Positions 63,679-64,000 of a DNA stretch of 64,000 nt are shown piece by piece (position 1 is the first letter of the stretch; each line of letters begins with the position of its first letter). The notes below the pieces were generated by a model. The model saw only the letters and a list, made by a program, of their open reading frames with translations, did not search any database and was not told the DNA's origin. Made by a program: the position numbers and the translations under genes. Source of the DNA: Arthrobacter sp. HY1533 (lineage in GTDB: Bacteria > Actinomycetota > Actinomycetes > Actinomycetales > Micrococcaceae); assembly GCF_027568515.1 (NCBI RefSeq), contig NZ_JANKZF010000012.1:18441-82440 (forward strand), written 5' to 3'.

Positions 63679-63927
63679 GTGCTAAACGACTTCTGGGAAA
63701 CCGCTCCGCCCGCCTACAAATACGCTGTTTTTGGCGGCATGGGGCTGACCTTCATCGGCATCGTGATCATCATTCTTGGTGCCGTGACGTCCACGCCGTC
63801 CATGACCTACATTGCCCTGCCGTTCATTGGCGTGGGGCTCCTGGCGCACATGGCGTCCCTGGGCCTGCGCGGCCACAACATCCGCAAGCAGCTCAAGGCT
63901 GCAGAGAAGCGCAACGCAGGCAAGTAG
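63679..63927 (+). CDS. Small two-span membrane protein, hypothetical
   Basis: An 82-residue protein with two spans (about 14-36, GGMGLTFIGIVIIILGAV, and 42-62, IALPFIGVGLLAHMASL) and a basic C-terminal tail (RKQLKAAEKRNAGK). No function is assigned. The start is GTG 63679, 7 nt after TAGACT (63666-63671), giving a probable leaderless mRNA; a longer frame upstream runs through the promoter and is not used. Confidence 0.78.
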   Translation: MLNDFWETAPPAYKYAVFGGMGLTFIGIVIIILGAVTSTPSMTYIALPFIGVGLLAHMASLGLRGHNIRKQLKAAEKRNAGK

Positions 63928-63962
63928 CGCCACCCGCCCGGGCAGCAGAAAAGCCGGCGTTC

Positions 63963-64000
63963 GCGCTTTCGGCAGGTGTTGGAACACCCGCCGAAAGCGC
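63963..64000. terminator. Hairpin at the window edge
   Basis: GCGCTTTCGGC (63963-63973) pairs exactly with GCCGAAAGCGC (63990-64000), and GGTGTT/AACACC extends it inside. It begins 36 nt after the stop of the small membrane gene. The window ends before any T run. Confidence 0.7.

Overview
The window is chromosomal DNA of a high-GC Gram-positive bacterium, most likely an Arthrobacter-like member of the Micrococcaceae. The evidence is the strong GC bias at third codon positions, actinobacterial families (Rpf with LysM, SoxR, LAXTG sortase substrates, a Mycobacterium-type tetritol gene set), and many start codons placed 6-7 nt after a TANNNT box, the layout of leaderless actinobacterial mRNAs. 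I see no phage, integrase, transposase, CRISPR array or rRNA. Three tRNAs are present (Tyr, Thr, Met).

Layout. 1-6.8 kb: the 3' end of a ricin-lectin protein, a VOC protein, YajQ, tRNA-Tyr, two hypothetical membrane proteins, a MarR/MFS efflux pair with a perfect 13-bp operator, a thioredoxin whose start lies in a 14-bp inverted repeat, and a small monooxygenase. 6.9-15 kb: a leftward five-gene operon (Zn dehydrogenase, polyol MFS permease, DhaK/DhaL kinase, RpiB-type isomerase, SDR), a divergent SorC regulator and an FGGY kinase. This reads as threitol/erythritol catabolism ending in D-erythrose 4-phosphate. 15-24.8 kb: a DNA glycosylase, an ion permease, a LysR/PutA proline catabolism pair, an AraC/VOC/P-loop cluster and an SRPBCC protein. 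24.9-27.5 kb: cystathionine beta-synthase and a cystathionine gamma-family enzyme (reverse transsulfuration).

27.7-36.8 kb: a large cell-wall-anchored GH89 alpha-N-acetylglucosaminidase, a SoxR locus facing a zinc-ribbon MBL protein, an Rpf muralytic enzyme, an amidohydrolase and an SDR. 37-44.7 kb: a complete kdpFABCDE potassium uptake operon, including the 30-codon kdpF. 44.7-48.3 kb: a SnoaL-like protein, a PadR/DHA2 efflux pair and a MOSC protein. 48.4-52 kb: a second sortase-anchored glycosidase, a GH110 alpha-galactosidase, with two palindromes in its promoter. 52-54.4 kb: a DEAD-box helicase with a long structured leader. 54.6-58.3 kb: two tRNAs, an AraC regulator, an NAD(P)-binding protein and a CPA1 antiporter. 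58.4-61.6 kb: an unusual, compositionally distinct protein that joins about 13 membrane spans to a Cys-rich patatin-type hydrolase domain. 61.7-64 kb: a CoA ester lyase, a DUF2797 protein whose N-terminus is made of an intergenic repeat, and a small membrane protein.

The most noteworthy items are the membrane-patatin fusion, the two LAXTG-anchored glycosidases for alpha-linked glycan caps, the tetritol locus with an MFS permease, two long palindromic repeats between convergent genes, and the coding capture of a repeat in the DUF2797 gene.
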